DNA of 64,000 bases, from the NCBI RefSeq assembly GCF_030936135.1, contig NC_082596.1, forward strand, positions 78,384,388 through 78,448,387, read 5' to 3'. The stretch comes from Gavia stellata. Lineage: Eukaryota > Chordata > Aves > Gaviiformes > Gaviidae. Below, in pieces: positions 22,876 through 34,675 of this stretch (position 1 is its first letter; the number at the start of each line of letters is the position of its first letter). The translations under genes and the position numbers were made by a program. Under the pieces are notes generated by a model, which saw nothing but the letters and a program-made list of their open reading frames with translations, searched no databases and was not told where the DNA came from.

Positions 22876-25800
22876 ACAGTGCAGTTGACCGTAAGCAAAT
22901 TCACTAAAATATAAAAGCATGGGATAAGAGTCACAAGTAGCCAGAAGACTTTTGCAGCTTTTTGGCTTTGTAGAGAACTATTTCTTGAGGTGTTAGAGAA
23001 TTGAAATGCTGTCCACTTTTACGAAGGGAAGGGTGATGATATGTCTTCTGAAATCATTCTAATTCTTTCAAGTCCTGGAAAAGGATTTACAGGAAAAATA
23101 GGCAATTTTTGCTACAGATTCTTTCAGTCAGCTAGTCTGGTTAAAGGAAGATGTTCTGTTTTGACAGAGAGGTCAGTAAGTTAGTAATCATTGAGCCCTG
23201 TAACATTTTAACACTCAACAGTTTTGAAAATAGATGTATGGCATCATACGTAGTTTTAATGTCTGAAGAATATTACTCACTTGTTTTTATATTTACATTT
23301 AGAACGTGTTTCATTGATCTCAGTGAAAAGTGATTTTAGTAGGAATTTAATATAGTAAATGGTTCGAGTTAATTCAAAGCATGTGGTATTTCCGACCCCA
23401 GCAGGAGTCCTCTGTATATAGACTTACTGTCAAATTCTAAGAGATGAAAAGAATAAAAGAAAAAGCACCAAAAGAATGAGGAACGATGGTAAGAGATTTT
23501 ATGCTAAAACTGGTATTTTAAATGCTTGTTTGTTCATTTTCGTAGAGTACTTTGTCAAGCCGTATGGTTTTGTATAAAACAGTGAAGTGCTCTACAGCAG
23601 CTTTGCTGTTTAAAATTAAACTGAGGGCATGGCATTATCTGGAAAAGGAAAGAACAGGATGTAGAATGAGCGAAGGTTGTGGGCTTTGGAAAGATGAGTG
23701 AAAGTGAGTCTTCAGATTTTAGTGGTGATAAGATTATCACACACTTCTGAAGAATTTATGGGGGTTGGAAAAATTTCTAACAGTAGACTTTAATTTCTTC
23801 AGTAATTAAAAGACAGCAAGATAGAAAACACTCAGGAAGACAGAGCTGTCAGGCAAGATCTATGTATTGCAGGCTTAGATATTATGTTCGAAAGTGTCAT
23901 GCTGATATTTTAATTCCATTACCTCTGGTGTATTTTAATTTCTGAGACTAGCAACAAAAAAAGAAGGAAAGTGTTTTGTTTTTTTTTTTTCCCCCACCTC
24001 CTTGGGAAATGGTTAAGGAAACAGAACAGTTAACCCTCAGGTTTTGTCTTTGCATCCAACATCGTCTTTTAACCTGCTAAGCACAGTGACGATTGCAAAT
24101 ACTGATCAGGAAGCTACAAGTTTTAAATGTCCTGTTCTCGAAGTTACAATTCCATAAACATTTAGTTCCTCTGAAGTAATAGGAAAATATTGTTAAAAGT
24201 AGTTCCTAAAATAAACCCCTGCCTCCCACAGCCTGCTTTTGTTGACCTGACATTAACATGTATTTTACAGGCAGGATTGTGAAAAATCCTCCTGTACACA
24301 TGAAGGCTTTTTGAAAAGGATTCAAATTTTTATAACAATTGTTTTCTCATATCTATTTAAATTGCCTAATGTGTACACTAGTCTGTCTTTAAATTTCAGT
24401 TTCGCTTCAGAATTCACACAGTGTACGGTGCGATGCAAGCAGCTTGTGAACATTGGTGGTTTTGTAGTCAGCTCAGAGAGGTGACGTCCCACTGCAGTCA
24501 GTGAGGTTGCATGCAGTTACCTGTGATGAGGAGCTCATACATTGTGGTCTGGTTTTTTTCCTGCATATGTTTATACCAGAACAAAATGCAAAATTGTGCA
24601 ATAGCCAACCGGAGAAGGGGAGAAAGCAGAAATAAAATTTTGGATTTACTGATCAGAATGGCTGAGCTAAATGTTGAGATCAGTGTGCACTTAAAAGAAG
24701 GAAATTGACTGGTCAGCTGTGAATTTGGAACAAACATTTTGATGGATTCATCTAATGATAGAATACATACAGAAATATGTAGCTACGTGACCACAGATAT
24801 GCTCTGAACTGAAATCTAGATATTGTTGATTTGTTATGAAGCAAGATTGTCCTAGAAAGCACAATACTTTTACTTTTTTTACTGCAAGGGAGAAGCGTGC
24901 TTTTGAAGTGCATGTGGATATTCTTGCTAGTATATTTGTAGCATAATCGTTATCACTGAAATACCAGTTTGCCGTCCCGTCATTTAAATCTGTGATTTTC
25001 CTGAGTCTCGGCTTCCTCCAGGAGCTTGCGGGTTCCTTCTGTGCTGTGACCTTGACTGCATGACAGATGGTGCAAGGAACGTAATGTTGTCCTGTCACCG
25101 GTGAAGGGACTAATTCTTCTGGCCTTGTAACAAGAGTTTTGCAATCCCACCTGGAAGTGTAGAAGTCAAAGGTCGAAGTTAAATGCTTTTGGTGTTATCT
25201 GGGCTGCCATTGGTTGTGACATTACTAAATTAATTCACTGAAACAGATTTCAGAAATGGGAATGATCAAAAATCGCAAAATTCAGAGACATAAATCTTAC
25301 TGCTACTAGTTAGGTTTTATATTTTTTGTCTTACTATGCAAGGTTGCATGTATCTTACTTCATACAGCTCTGTACTCATGCAGACACTTACCTCTATGTC
25401 TAACTTTAAGCCCATAAACTTCTTTTCAGTACGACCACCCGAGTCCTCGAAAGCTTTAATGTGGGTATTTAATATTTGGAAGATTAGTGTTTGCATTTCA
25501 AAGTTAGCACCATCACCTGCAGTTTCTTGACTCTTCTTTTGCTTATATCCTGATCGTCAAGTGCGGCAATAATAATTGCTTAAATGTGTGACTTCGTAAA
25601 TTTAAAAGGGAAGAAAGAATAAGAAGAGTTGAGAGATGAGCTGCCTTTTGTTGGGCAGGGTAGGGTACGTGGAAGAGAATCTGCAGTCTGCACGGTAAAT
25701 GTGGACTTTCATCACGGTGTTTCCCCTTGGTTTGAACCTGCCAGTGCCAGCACAGATTAGAGCCTCCGGTAATGCGCTCTGCAGAGAGGTGATCTGTCCC

Positions 25801-26435
25801 TCTCCTCTCCTGCTGAAATACGGAGGTTATTGGTTGAGGTTCGGTTGCGGGTTTGTGTGTACGAGTGGCTCCTGGCGCAGGGCTGCCCAGTGCTGGGGTA
25901 GCTGCAGGCGTGGTGGTGCTGGGTTTGGAGCAGGACCTCCCTGATGCAGCAGCGGGGCGTTGCAACGTGCAGTACAAGTGCAGTCAGGACTGCAGGGAAA
26001 ACAAAGAAGTTTGAAGAGAGGAGTGGGAAAGAACCTTACAGCAAGTGTCTCTATAGATGTCGGGTTGTAAAAGTTACTAGATCTGGAAAAAAAGAAACCC
26101 AAAACAATGCTGACAGCAATTGTAAATTTTTGTAAATTTACAAGTTTACTTGTAGATTTTTAGCTTTGCTCTAACTGTAGCAAGTCTTATACACATAAGA
26201 AAGGAAAAAAAGTCACATCAAAAAGCTTTTAAGTAAAATGTTACGTATTTAAGTTGAAAACCCATCAATAAACAAGATTTATCAGGGCACTGAGGAAGCA
26301 ACTACAAAACTAGGGAAAAAGAAATGTTATTTCTTTGTGCTTAGGTGCCTTACAAATCATCAAATAGGTGCTTTCAGATTGTTCCCAAGATTTCACCAGC
26401 ATGAATAAATGGACACGAGGCTTTTCTGCATGAAG

Positions 26436-26999
26436 TGGCCAGCAGGAGTAGGGAGGTGATCGTGCCCCTGTACTCGGCACTGGTGAGGCCGCACCTCGAA
26501 TCCTGTGTTCAGTTTTGGGCCCCCACTACAAGAAGGACATTGAGGTGCTGGAGCGTGTCCAGAGAAGGGTGACGAAGCTGGTGAGGGGTCTGGAGCACAA
26601 GTCTTGTGAGGAGCAGCTGAGGGAGCTGGGGTTGTTCAGTCTGGAGAAGAAGAGGCTGAGGGGAGACCTCATCGCTCTCTACAATTACCTGAAAGGGGGT
26701 TGCAGAGAGGTGGGTGTTGGTGTCTTCTCCCAAGTGACAAGTGACAGGACAAGAGGAAATGGCCTCAAGTTGCGCCAGGGGAGATACAGACTGGATATTA
26801 GGAAAAATTTCTTTACTCTGAGATTGGTGAAACACTGGAACAGGCTGCCCAGGGAGGTGGTGGAGTCACCCTCCCTGGAGGTGTTCAAGGAACGTGTGGA
26901 CGAGGCATTGTGGGACATGGTTTAGTGGGTATGGTGGTGTTAGCTGATGGTTGGACTTGATGATCTTACAGGTCTTTTCCAACCTTAGTGATTCTGTGA
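26436..26999 (+). mobile_element. CR1 LINE, best-preserved copy, ORF2 C-terminus still open
   Basis: This 564-bp 5'-truncated CR1 runs from the ORF2 C-terminal region to the 3' terminus (TTAGTGATTCTGTGA). From 26515 the frame is open for 136 codons up to the natural ORF2 stop at 26923-26925. It carries the typical CR1 tail words [41 protein letters not shown] and [18 protein letters not shown]. The reverse-transcriptase and endonuclease domains are absent, so it cannot move by itself. It lies about 1 kb upstream of ADCY2 exon 2 in the sense direction. It is the least decayed copy in the window. Confidence 0.95.
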
Positions 27000-28044
27000 A
27001 GTATGTCATTAGTGGAGGTTTTTATACTGTTGCAACAGTAGCACTTGGGGTCTGCTTTTGCAGTCCTTGTTGCTACAAATGAGGCTGTTAAAATTCATAA
27101 CAGCTGCCGGAATGAGCAAGGATCCGATGACCAGACTGATATAGTGCTGTTGTACTTCAACCAGAGATACTTTTGAACACATACAGGAATATAAAATCAA
27201 GTATTTATTCTTGTTTAATGCACCCATCACTAGGTGATTTAAAGATATTAGTGTAGTAACTTCTATGTAAGTTCTGTAAAGAAATTTAAATATTGTTTAT
27301 TCTGAATCTCACTTCAAGTAAGGTTCTAGTCATTGCTCTGGGTGATGTTTGCACAATCTGAAGTATGCAGTTGCTGGGAGAAAATGTATATGTGTAATAT
27401 AGAGCCCATCCTTCCAGATAGATACTTTAAACAGAAGCAAAAGATATAGTACCTGGCAAATACCACTGTCAAAAAGTCTTATGGAGTTATGGACACAGAG
27501 CTGATTTAGGGGGCCTTCTGACCGCTGCAGTCTTCAATGGGGATGCTTGAATTTCAGCTGCAAACCACCTAATCAGAGAAATCTTTTGATTGCTGGAGAT
27601 ATATCAGGATATAAGCAAAAGAAGAGTCGAGAAACTGCAGGTGATGGTGCTAACTTTGAAATGCAAACACTAATCTTTCAAATCCAGAATTCTGGGGAAA
27701 GGCTAAGCCACTTCTGCAGATTGGGTTTGCCTTTTAATTAGCTCGGTCCTGCGGGCCTGGTGCGTTACTGTTGTGTGATTAATAGTTTTCTCAATCTGCT
27801 TCAATTCCTCGATTTAGTAAAAGACATACTATGCAGTAGTGTGGTTAATAGTTGTTTATAAAGTTAATACTTCAAATAACAGTTTCTTACAGTGAAAGAA
27901 ATCCTATTTTGATTCATCTTGCTTTTGTTACTCAGCCATGTCTTTCTGAGATCCCCGTATGCAATCAGTTTAGAGTATGTTGTTGCTGTCTGACCTTTTA
28001 AGTACATGAGTTTTTAACTTCCTTTTCATTTCTTCTGTTTCCAG

Positions 28045-28242
28045 GAAATTGAAGACCATGTGGCATTTTTAATAACTGTTCCAACGGCCCTAGCAATTTT
28101 TTTCGCTATATTTATCCTTGTCTGCGTAGAACCTGTATTTAAGAAGCTGCTTCGTCTATTTTCTCTGGTGGTCTGGGTATGTCTTGTTGCCATGGGATAT
28201 CTCTTTATGTGTTTCGGAGGAATCATCTGTCCCTGGGACCAG
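28045..28242 (+). CDS. ADCY2: ADCY2 coding exon 2 (TM2 and TM3)
   Basis: This exon encodes residues 78-143 of adenylyl cyclase type 2 and joins exon 1 without a frame change (phase 0 on both sides). It begins EIEDHVAFLITVPTALAIFF and ends CFGGIICPWDQ. Two hydrophobic helices are visible, about residues 84-105 (TM2) and 115-135 (TM3), separated by a short basic connector (VFKKLLRLF). These are part of the first six-helix bundle of the enzyme. The acceptor is a pyrimidine-rich tract ending TTTCCAG and the donor is GTAAGA. From memory, mammals have Thr-Val-Ser where this has Ile-Ile-Cys before the conserved Pro-Trp-Asp-Gln. No stop or frameshift interrupts it. The first catalytic domain (C1a) begins several exons further downstream, outside the window. 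Confidence 0.97.
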
Positions 28243-29679
28243 GTAAGACAGTCATTATTATTAATTTTACTTCATTGGGTACATTTCCAAGAACCATTCT
28301 ATGCAAAAGTATTCACATTAATTTTTGTGAGATATCTCATAAAATGTTTTTGTGACTAAGTGTTTGCATGCTGAGACTCCCCGCATCTATTTTATAAATA
28401 CCAGAGATGTGCATACTTAGGATATGGAAATATTTGAAGTATTTTGCTTTTATATTTTTAAGCTCCTTTTCATAATGAACATTTGATTCCAATCATCAAC
28501 TTCTTTGTATAGTGAATATTTGATTCTAGTGACCAATGAACATGGCAGAAATGCTAGTTTTCTTCAAGACCGCTGATGTATTCTCCTTCAGCTTAAAATG
28601 TTCGAGCTCTCAGTGTAGGCTTTATGTGGTCTTCAAGATGTTCTCTAGCAATGTGTGAGAAAAAAAGAACTGGGAGTTTCCTTGCATTTCTAGGGAAATA
28701 AATGAGTAGAGAAACAGTGAAGTACCCTTCACACTTTTTGTATTTTGTAATGAAGACAAAGCAAAAATATAATTGCCTTTTAATAGCAGCACTTTTGAAA
28801 TATCAGTAAATGATGTGCAATACCCAACGCTGCGCCTGATCGATTCTTCTGTGTTCTGCCATATCCTTTTCCTTTTCCCAAGCCTCTCTGCATGGGAATA
28901 CTCCTGATATAATAATTGTAAACCCCTTCAAAGGCTGGAAAAAAGGTTTAAAATATATCAATATGTCTTTGGAAAATTTCATGCTGGTTCTATGAGTTTG
29001 TTATAACCTTTAAATGGTAGTGCTGTATCTGGGGTGCCTTTTAGGTCTTTAAGATAAACTTGAAACAAATTCTCTGACTTGTTATTCAGATCTTGCAAAG
29101 ACTTATGCAAATATTGAACTTTAAGTATGCAAGTAGTTCCTTTAAAATCTTTAATTCAAATGATTTAAAGTACTGGTGTATATTGGTAATATTAGTTTTG
29201 GAGCCCTTACCTTTGGGGGTGACTTTTATAATCTCAATTTCTTGGAAGGTTCAGGAATTAATTAGCTATGAAACCACCTTCCTGCATTTTTTATTTGTTT
29301 TGTTTTTAAAAAGTATTTGAAATTAGGCCACACTTGCCTGTAATGAAAAGCAAATCAGAACATTTAATATTTTTCTCTAGATACAGATTTCACCATGGGA
29401 GTCCCTGCATCTTTGTGATACCAAGTCTAGATAATTCACATGGTTTTACTTTTTTGATTTATTTATTCTCATTGCCAGTTGCAGGATGTCATGCTAGAAC
29501 ATTTCAGGCTTAGATGCAAATATTTAATTAGCCATATTATTTGCTCATTGCAAATTCTACTGAGTTTAATTTTGTTATTTGAAAGATACAATAATGGTTT
29601 TCAAATATGTGGCATAAAAGTGGTCTTAGGCAGGCTGATGTCTCAGTCCTGGGGTTGTATTTAGCCTGTGAAGATGGTT

Positions 29680-30140
29680 TGTCCTTCCTTGCTGTCCTCT
29701 TCGGAGAAATGTAGGCATTCCCACAGCATCCGAGGGACCGTGGCTGGCCACACGAGGCAGGAAGGGCTGCAGAGCTCCAGGGAAAGGCATTGTCTTCCCA
29801 CAGGCTGCCGGGACACAAGTCCTCTGATGTTTCAGCCTGCTCCTTGCTTTGTGTTGCTGGGAGAAGAGGATATTTGGGAGGGAGCTGCATTGATTGCCCT
29901 GCCAGCAGCAGCCGGCTCCGGGCAGCTGCCTTGCCTTGCCTAGCGCTGCCCAGGCTCCAGCCCAGAGCGGGCAGGGCTTTTCCAGAAAGCCTGGACCCAG
30001 CTGCAGACACGTGGCTTAACTCCACCGTGCAGGTGTCTTCGGCATCTGGCGGGAGAGGGGCTGTGCCAGGGTGGCCCCTGGCCACTGCCGGGAGTCGGAG
30101 GTCGCGTGGCTCCCTGCAGCGAGACCCTTTGCTTCCCCAA
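29680..30140. other. GC-rich patch in intron 2
   Basis: About 460 bases are clearly more GC-rich than the flanks, with CAG/CTG and GGGC/GCCC words. Long frames cross it on both strands (182 codons minus, 123 and 91 plus), but they are low-complexity, overlap each other, and resemble nothing I know. It could be a recombination-driven GC patch, an unrecognised repeat or a small regulatory island. CG dinucleotides are far fewer than in the exon 1 island. Confidence 0.45.
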
Positions 30141-31158
30141 AACCATTTTTTTCCCCTTTGAATAGCAGTGCTGTTTTGTTGATCACTTTTGTAGGTATAC
30201 TTTCGCCTAGCGTCTGTTAAGAGTCAACTACGGCTATATGGGAATCTTTCTGGGAATTTGACACCTTACATAATAGGCAAATCACAGGTTTGATGTTTTT
30301 GAACATTTGCAAAAAAGCAGTAAGCAGTAAAATGCTGCTGTGTATTCCTGCGATGTTGGTGTTTTGATTGCTCTGCATCAAGAATATGTAGGTCAATAAT
30401 CAGTGTTCTCTCTTGTAATTGTATGTGAAAGCAAATCTGAAAAATCCTTCCTGAGTGATCACTGACAGTTTCTTAGTTGAAGTTTTACATTTTGTGCATT
30501 TTAAAAACATTTTGCTTGGCTTATTAGAGTGTTTTCGTCGTTCCTTTATCATTTTTTGAAAGAAAAGAAATATAATGTAAAATTTAAATTAGTTCTGTTT
30601 CAAATACGCCTTTGTCAACATAGCTAATTAGAAAGTTATTAAAATAAAAACAAAAAAGAGCCAATTCATGCACACTTATTTACTAAACAAGTGCTTTATT
30701 TTAATTTTCTTGAAATTACAGCCTAACTTTTGTTTTGGTCTAGCAGAGTTTAAAAATACTCTTTTCATCATATCTTTCATATCTTCTGAATCCTAAGCTT
30801 GTTAAAAATGTGGCATTTCTTAATTGTAGTAGTGACTACTGAAAGATAAATTTTCTGCCTACCGTAGAAAGAACATGTTATTCTCCCATTCGTGCACAAG
30901 CCTTCTCCCTTTAAATGACAACCCCACATCCTTTAAGTTTTGGCTTAATGATTTTAATGTTCCTTTTGGCTGTTTGTAACTGCTAAATGCAGTTTTTCTC
31001 TGTTGTCTGAAGGAACCTTAGGTGTGAACTTTTGCAGCTTTTGTTTACAATAAAAATACCACTTCAGAGATACTATTTTGGTTATGAACTCAATATATAT
31101 TTAATGTGGAGCAGTTCCTCCTGAGCCTGCAGGCACATAGCTCAAATAACTTTCACGA

Positions 31159-31172
31159 ACAGTAGAGGGCTG
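31159..31172 (+). promoter_or_regulatory. CTCF-like motif
   Basis: ACAGTAGAGGGCTG keeps the TAGAGGGC core of the CTCF consensus, with two mismatches in the flanks. Support is weak without conservation or binding data. Confidence 0.15.
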
Positions 31173-33619
31173 GAAATGAAATGCCTGGTCAGGGCCATTG
31201 TTTTTTTGTTAGAAACCTGTGGGCTGATGTGAAATAAGTGCAAATCATAATTGGTTTCAGCTATCTTTCTGCTGTCCCTGCAGACTGCTTTTATCTGTCT
31301 GCATTTCCTTGTCTCTTGTTCGGCTGCAGCTAGAGCTTCGGAGAGAAAGCTATTATCAGGTAGGTATCTGGCCGCTGTTGGAAGGGGGAAGGCAGCACAG
31401 CTATAGACGGTTACTCCATCCCTTGGGCCGGTCTGCAAGCCCCATGCCGGCTCTGTAATTGCCTGCTGAGCCTGATCCAAAGGCTGTAATTGTCACTAGG
31501 CTGCGTGGGCATAATCACAAACCCACCTACAAGAGGAGCCAGGATATTTGCACTATCAACCATACCAACCAACTTACCTCTTAAGTTAGTCCAAGCTCCC
31601 TTATCCTCTGTATGGACGATGAAGAGAAACAAGTACATTGAGAGGGAGATGGAGGGCACCTTAGTGAGGCAGTGGGCGGCTTTACGTGAAGAAAATTAGG
31701 ACAGTGATGGCAAATGTCTTCGGTACCTGACAAACTTTTTTGAAGAAGTGCGGCAGCCCTCTCTTGTTGGTGTCAGCCCAAGTTTCTGTCAGTGCCAACT
31801 TGGCAGTGGAGCCCCCGGTTTTCCCTGATGGCCCGGGGATGCTTTCATCGGACCTACATGCGCTACACTGTGTTACACAGCCAGGAGGGAGGCTGGGCTG
31901 TCTGGTAGGAGTTGCAGGACAGCTGGCCAGGGTTGGTAGGAAGGAAGTAGAGCAAAGGAAGTCATGCAGAGGCTCAGAGAGAGCAATTGCCTGCTGGCAG
32001 TTCTTTCCAAATCTAACGTGTGAGCAATAATGCGTGGAGGTGGTTTCAGTAAGGAAAGACCCAAGGATGATGCTTAGAAACATCCGTGCAGAAATCGGTG
32101 GATGATGTGTTTGGTGGAGGGCCAGGAATGCAAGGCAGGCAAGCTGAGGAAGTAGTGCTGGTGGAAAAAGGTGATATATCGTTTTTGTCGTGTTAAGACT
32201 TTTCCCTACTATAGAAAGGACCACATTTCCTTACAAAATGTAAATCCAGCACCTATCTAGAGTTACATGCCAGGGAATGAATTCAAATTAGTTTCCTCTT
32301 GTTTCACTGACAGTGTAGTTATTGTACAACAGTCGCCTTTCCATGTCATCCTCTGACATGTCTAATACTTCCTCAGCCTTTTATACAGGGTGTGTGTAAA
32401 TATGTCATAGCACATTGATATCAATGGGTAAAAAGAGCTCTTAAAGCATACAGTGGATGATATAAAAAAAGAGAGTAATTATACAGCATTATACTAGTCT
32501 AATGAATTCTATCATTGCTGGATTTTGGTATTCAATTCTACTTAATTATAAATACGTTTGCACAGCCCAGGCACCAGATGTGTTCCTCCTTGTCTATATT
32601 CAGTTATAGCACAAAAATTACTTCAAGCAGGATTTCACACTTCTGGTTTCCAAAATGAATTATCCACAGAGTCATGTGTTTAGAATATATGTTTGGCTAT
32701 TTTAGCCTAAATGCTACTTTTTGAGCTGAATCTAAAGCGCTTTTTTTGTTTTGTTTTCATGTGTTGGTATGGAATGGTTCAATTTGTACCAAAGCCTTGG
32801 TTTACAAAGTGCGGGCAAAATTTTCTGTATTAGTATTTATAATTCTCATTTTTTTGATACTCTCTTGGCACCTGAGGATATCAGTCTATGGTGTGCTGAG
32901 GGGTGAGGGCCTGCACACAGTTTCTGCGGTCGTGGTAATTAGCTCCCGTGTTAGGCAGCAGGGCAAGCTGATGGTTCTGCAGAAAGGGAGTAATTTTCTT
33001 TCTACAGAATTACTTCGGGTCTCATTTCCGCACCTTGCTTGGGACCTGCCTTATCTAAAGTCAGCCCTGCCCTAAATTATTAATAACATGTTATGTGGTT
33101 AAGCAATGCAAATAAGAGGAGTTAGGCGTTTGAGAAGGAGAGCAGGGCAGGTCAGTGAAGTCCCTACACCGCAGCAAAGCGAGGATGAGTTGCTGTCAGC
33201 AACACCGCTGGCTCAGGATCTGGAGGGCGGGAGAGACTTGACAGTTTTTCAAGTTTGAGATTAATTGGACTATCAGGAATGAGTATCCTGAGCAAGGAAC
33301 TAAATCTTGTAGGAGCATGGCTCAGTACCTTGTATAGGTGAAGAGTCACCTGAAAAAGGACATAAGGAAAACCAGGAGGTTTGTATGAAAGGGGAAGATA
33401 CTGCCCAGCAGATGATACTGTGCTTTAGAATTAGGTGTGATGGAAAAGGAAGAAACCCACAATCCACAACTATAAGCCGTATTTGCAGTTATATTCAAGG
33501 ACGGAGAAGAACAGATGATTTTTATCTTAATTCTCATTTTTTTATAGGCATATGAAGTCACAGGCTTAATAGCAAGACATTTAAATGTGTTTATCAAGTC
33601 TGGTATGGCTATATCTGTA

Positions 33620-34640
33620 TAGAAGACAGGAAAAAGCTGAGCTATTAGAGACCTGCCAGTTAGTCATTAAAATCAGTAATGTAGTAGATTAATACAGTAA
33701 AATTGTGCATGGAGCCTTGGAACACCCTGTTAGCAATAACGTGCAATTGTTAAACTTTGGTATGTCATGGCAATGCATTGTGATAGCTGGCCATGTAAAG
33801 AGAACTAATTTCTTTTTTAAATAGGGAAAGTAGTTTTGAAAAAAAAAAAATCTGTTTTAGTGCCAAATGGAAGACTAGAAGCACTGCTAGACTAGATGAG
33901 CACTATTGAAGTAACTGTACATATAGGCAAAGGGAGATGGCATCTGGTGTGACTTCAGAGAGCATCAGGAGGGAGGAAGATTGCTGGCTGAATTTCTCAG
34001 GGAGCTCCCTGGGGAATGTTTGCCTTTATTAGTGCTTTTTACTAGTGGTGGGGTGACAGAATGTCACCGCTATAATGAAATTTGTTGATGACCCAGTTAA
34101 GAGATTTCTAATACAGCAAAAGATCAGAATGTTATGGGGAAGAAATGCATGACCTTGAGGACTGCAGTAATAGCAACTAGATGAAATTTAATAATAGGAA
34201 AAGTGAGGTGCCTGCATTTGGGAACTAACAGCAGAAACTTCAGCTAAAGGCTGAGAGTTCATCAATAGAAAACAAGCAGGGACAAGCAGAATGAAGAGGA
34301 GAAGCATTGGTTGGTCACTGGGTCATTAGGATATGCATCCAGAAAAGACTCAGTTATGATGGCAAAGTATCCAGCTAAGGGTGAAACCTCATCTGGATCA
34401 CTATCTACATTTCTGGTCACCTGTATTCAAAAAGATAAACTGAAACTGGAACAAATGCAGAGAGCACCAAGAGAGATCGCCAGCAGAAAGGAGAGTTTTG
34501 TGAGAGGAGATGAGAAGAGCTTGACTTGGGTATAGATCAGCAGAAGAGAAGAACGCTGAGAGTGGTGTGACTGCCATCTACAGATAATCCGTGGTTGCAA
34601 ACATTAGGTTTGAGGAGAAGCCACAGAAGATAAAGGATTA
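33620..34640 (+). mobile_element. Decayed CR1/L3-type LINE reverse-transcriptase relic
   Basis: Several words occur in the right order for a LINE ORF2. AGACCTGCCAGTTAGTC (33646) is like the Arg-Pro-(Val)-Ser block. GAGAACTAATTTCTTTTTT (33800) follows. AAATTTGTTGATGACCCAG (34079) is like the Phe-Ala-Asp-Asp catalytic motif. AGATGAAATTTAATAATAGG with GTGCCTGCATTTGGGAA (34180-34225) is like the Met-Lys-Phe-Asn...Leu-His-Leu-Gly block. ACCTCATCTGGATCACTATC and AACTGGAACAAATGCAGAGAGC (34386-34465) close it. All frames are broken. It is much older than the other CR1 copies and edges are approximate. Confidence 0.6.
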
Positions 34641-34658
34641 TTGACACATACACACACC

Positions 34659-34675
34659 AAAAAAAAAAAAAAAAA
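34659..34675 (+). repeat. Poly-A run, 17 bases, after ACACAC
   Basis: ACACATACACACACC is followed by 17 A, just downstream of the decayed LINE. CR1-type elements do not end in poly-A, so I treat it as a simple repeat rather than the tail of a retrocopy. Confidence 0.8.

Larger units (their letters stand above)
8227..28044 (+). other. ADCY2: ADCY2 intron 1 (19,818 bp)
   Basis: The intron is bounded by a GTAAGA donor and a TTCTTCTGTTTCCAG acceptor with a pyrimidine-rich tract. A CTGAC (A at 27993) and a TTTTAAC (A at 28017) are candidate branch points. The first 300 bases belong to the CpG island; the rest is AT-rich. It contains CR1 copies near 15.9, 19.4 and 26.4 kb, an ancient repeat at 18.9-19.3 kb and a T-rich stretch at 19.6-21.5 kb. 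In 8600-12300, 13800-15870, 16290-18950, 21550-26430 and 27000-28000 I see no gene or classified repeat. Any intronic enhancer or non-coding RNA is invisible to this reading. Confidence 0.9.

Noticed and set aside
29537..30085. 182-codon minus-strand frame in the GC patch
   Set aside because: It has no recognisable domain, overlaps plus-strand frames of similar quality, and depends on local GC richness.
31682..32224. 180-codon minus-strand frame in intron 2
   Set aside because: Composition is unremarkable, there is no known motif and no splice or promoter context, and a plus-strand frame is open over the same region. Probably chance.
34659..34675. Poly-A run as the tail of a processed pseudogene
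   Set aside because: The sequence upstream is a LINE relic of a class that does not end in poly-A, and the run follows an ACACAC microsatellite.
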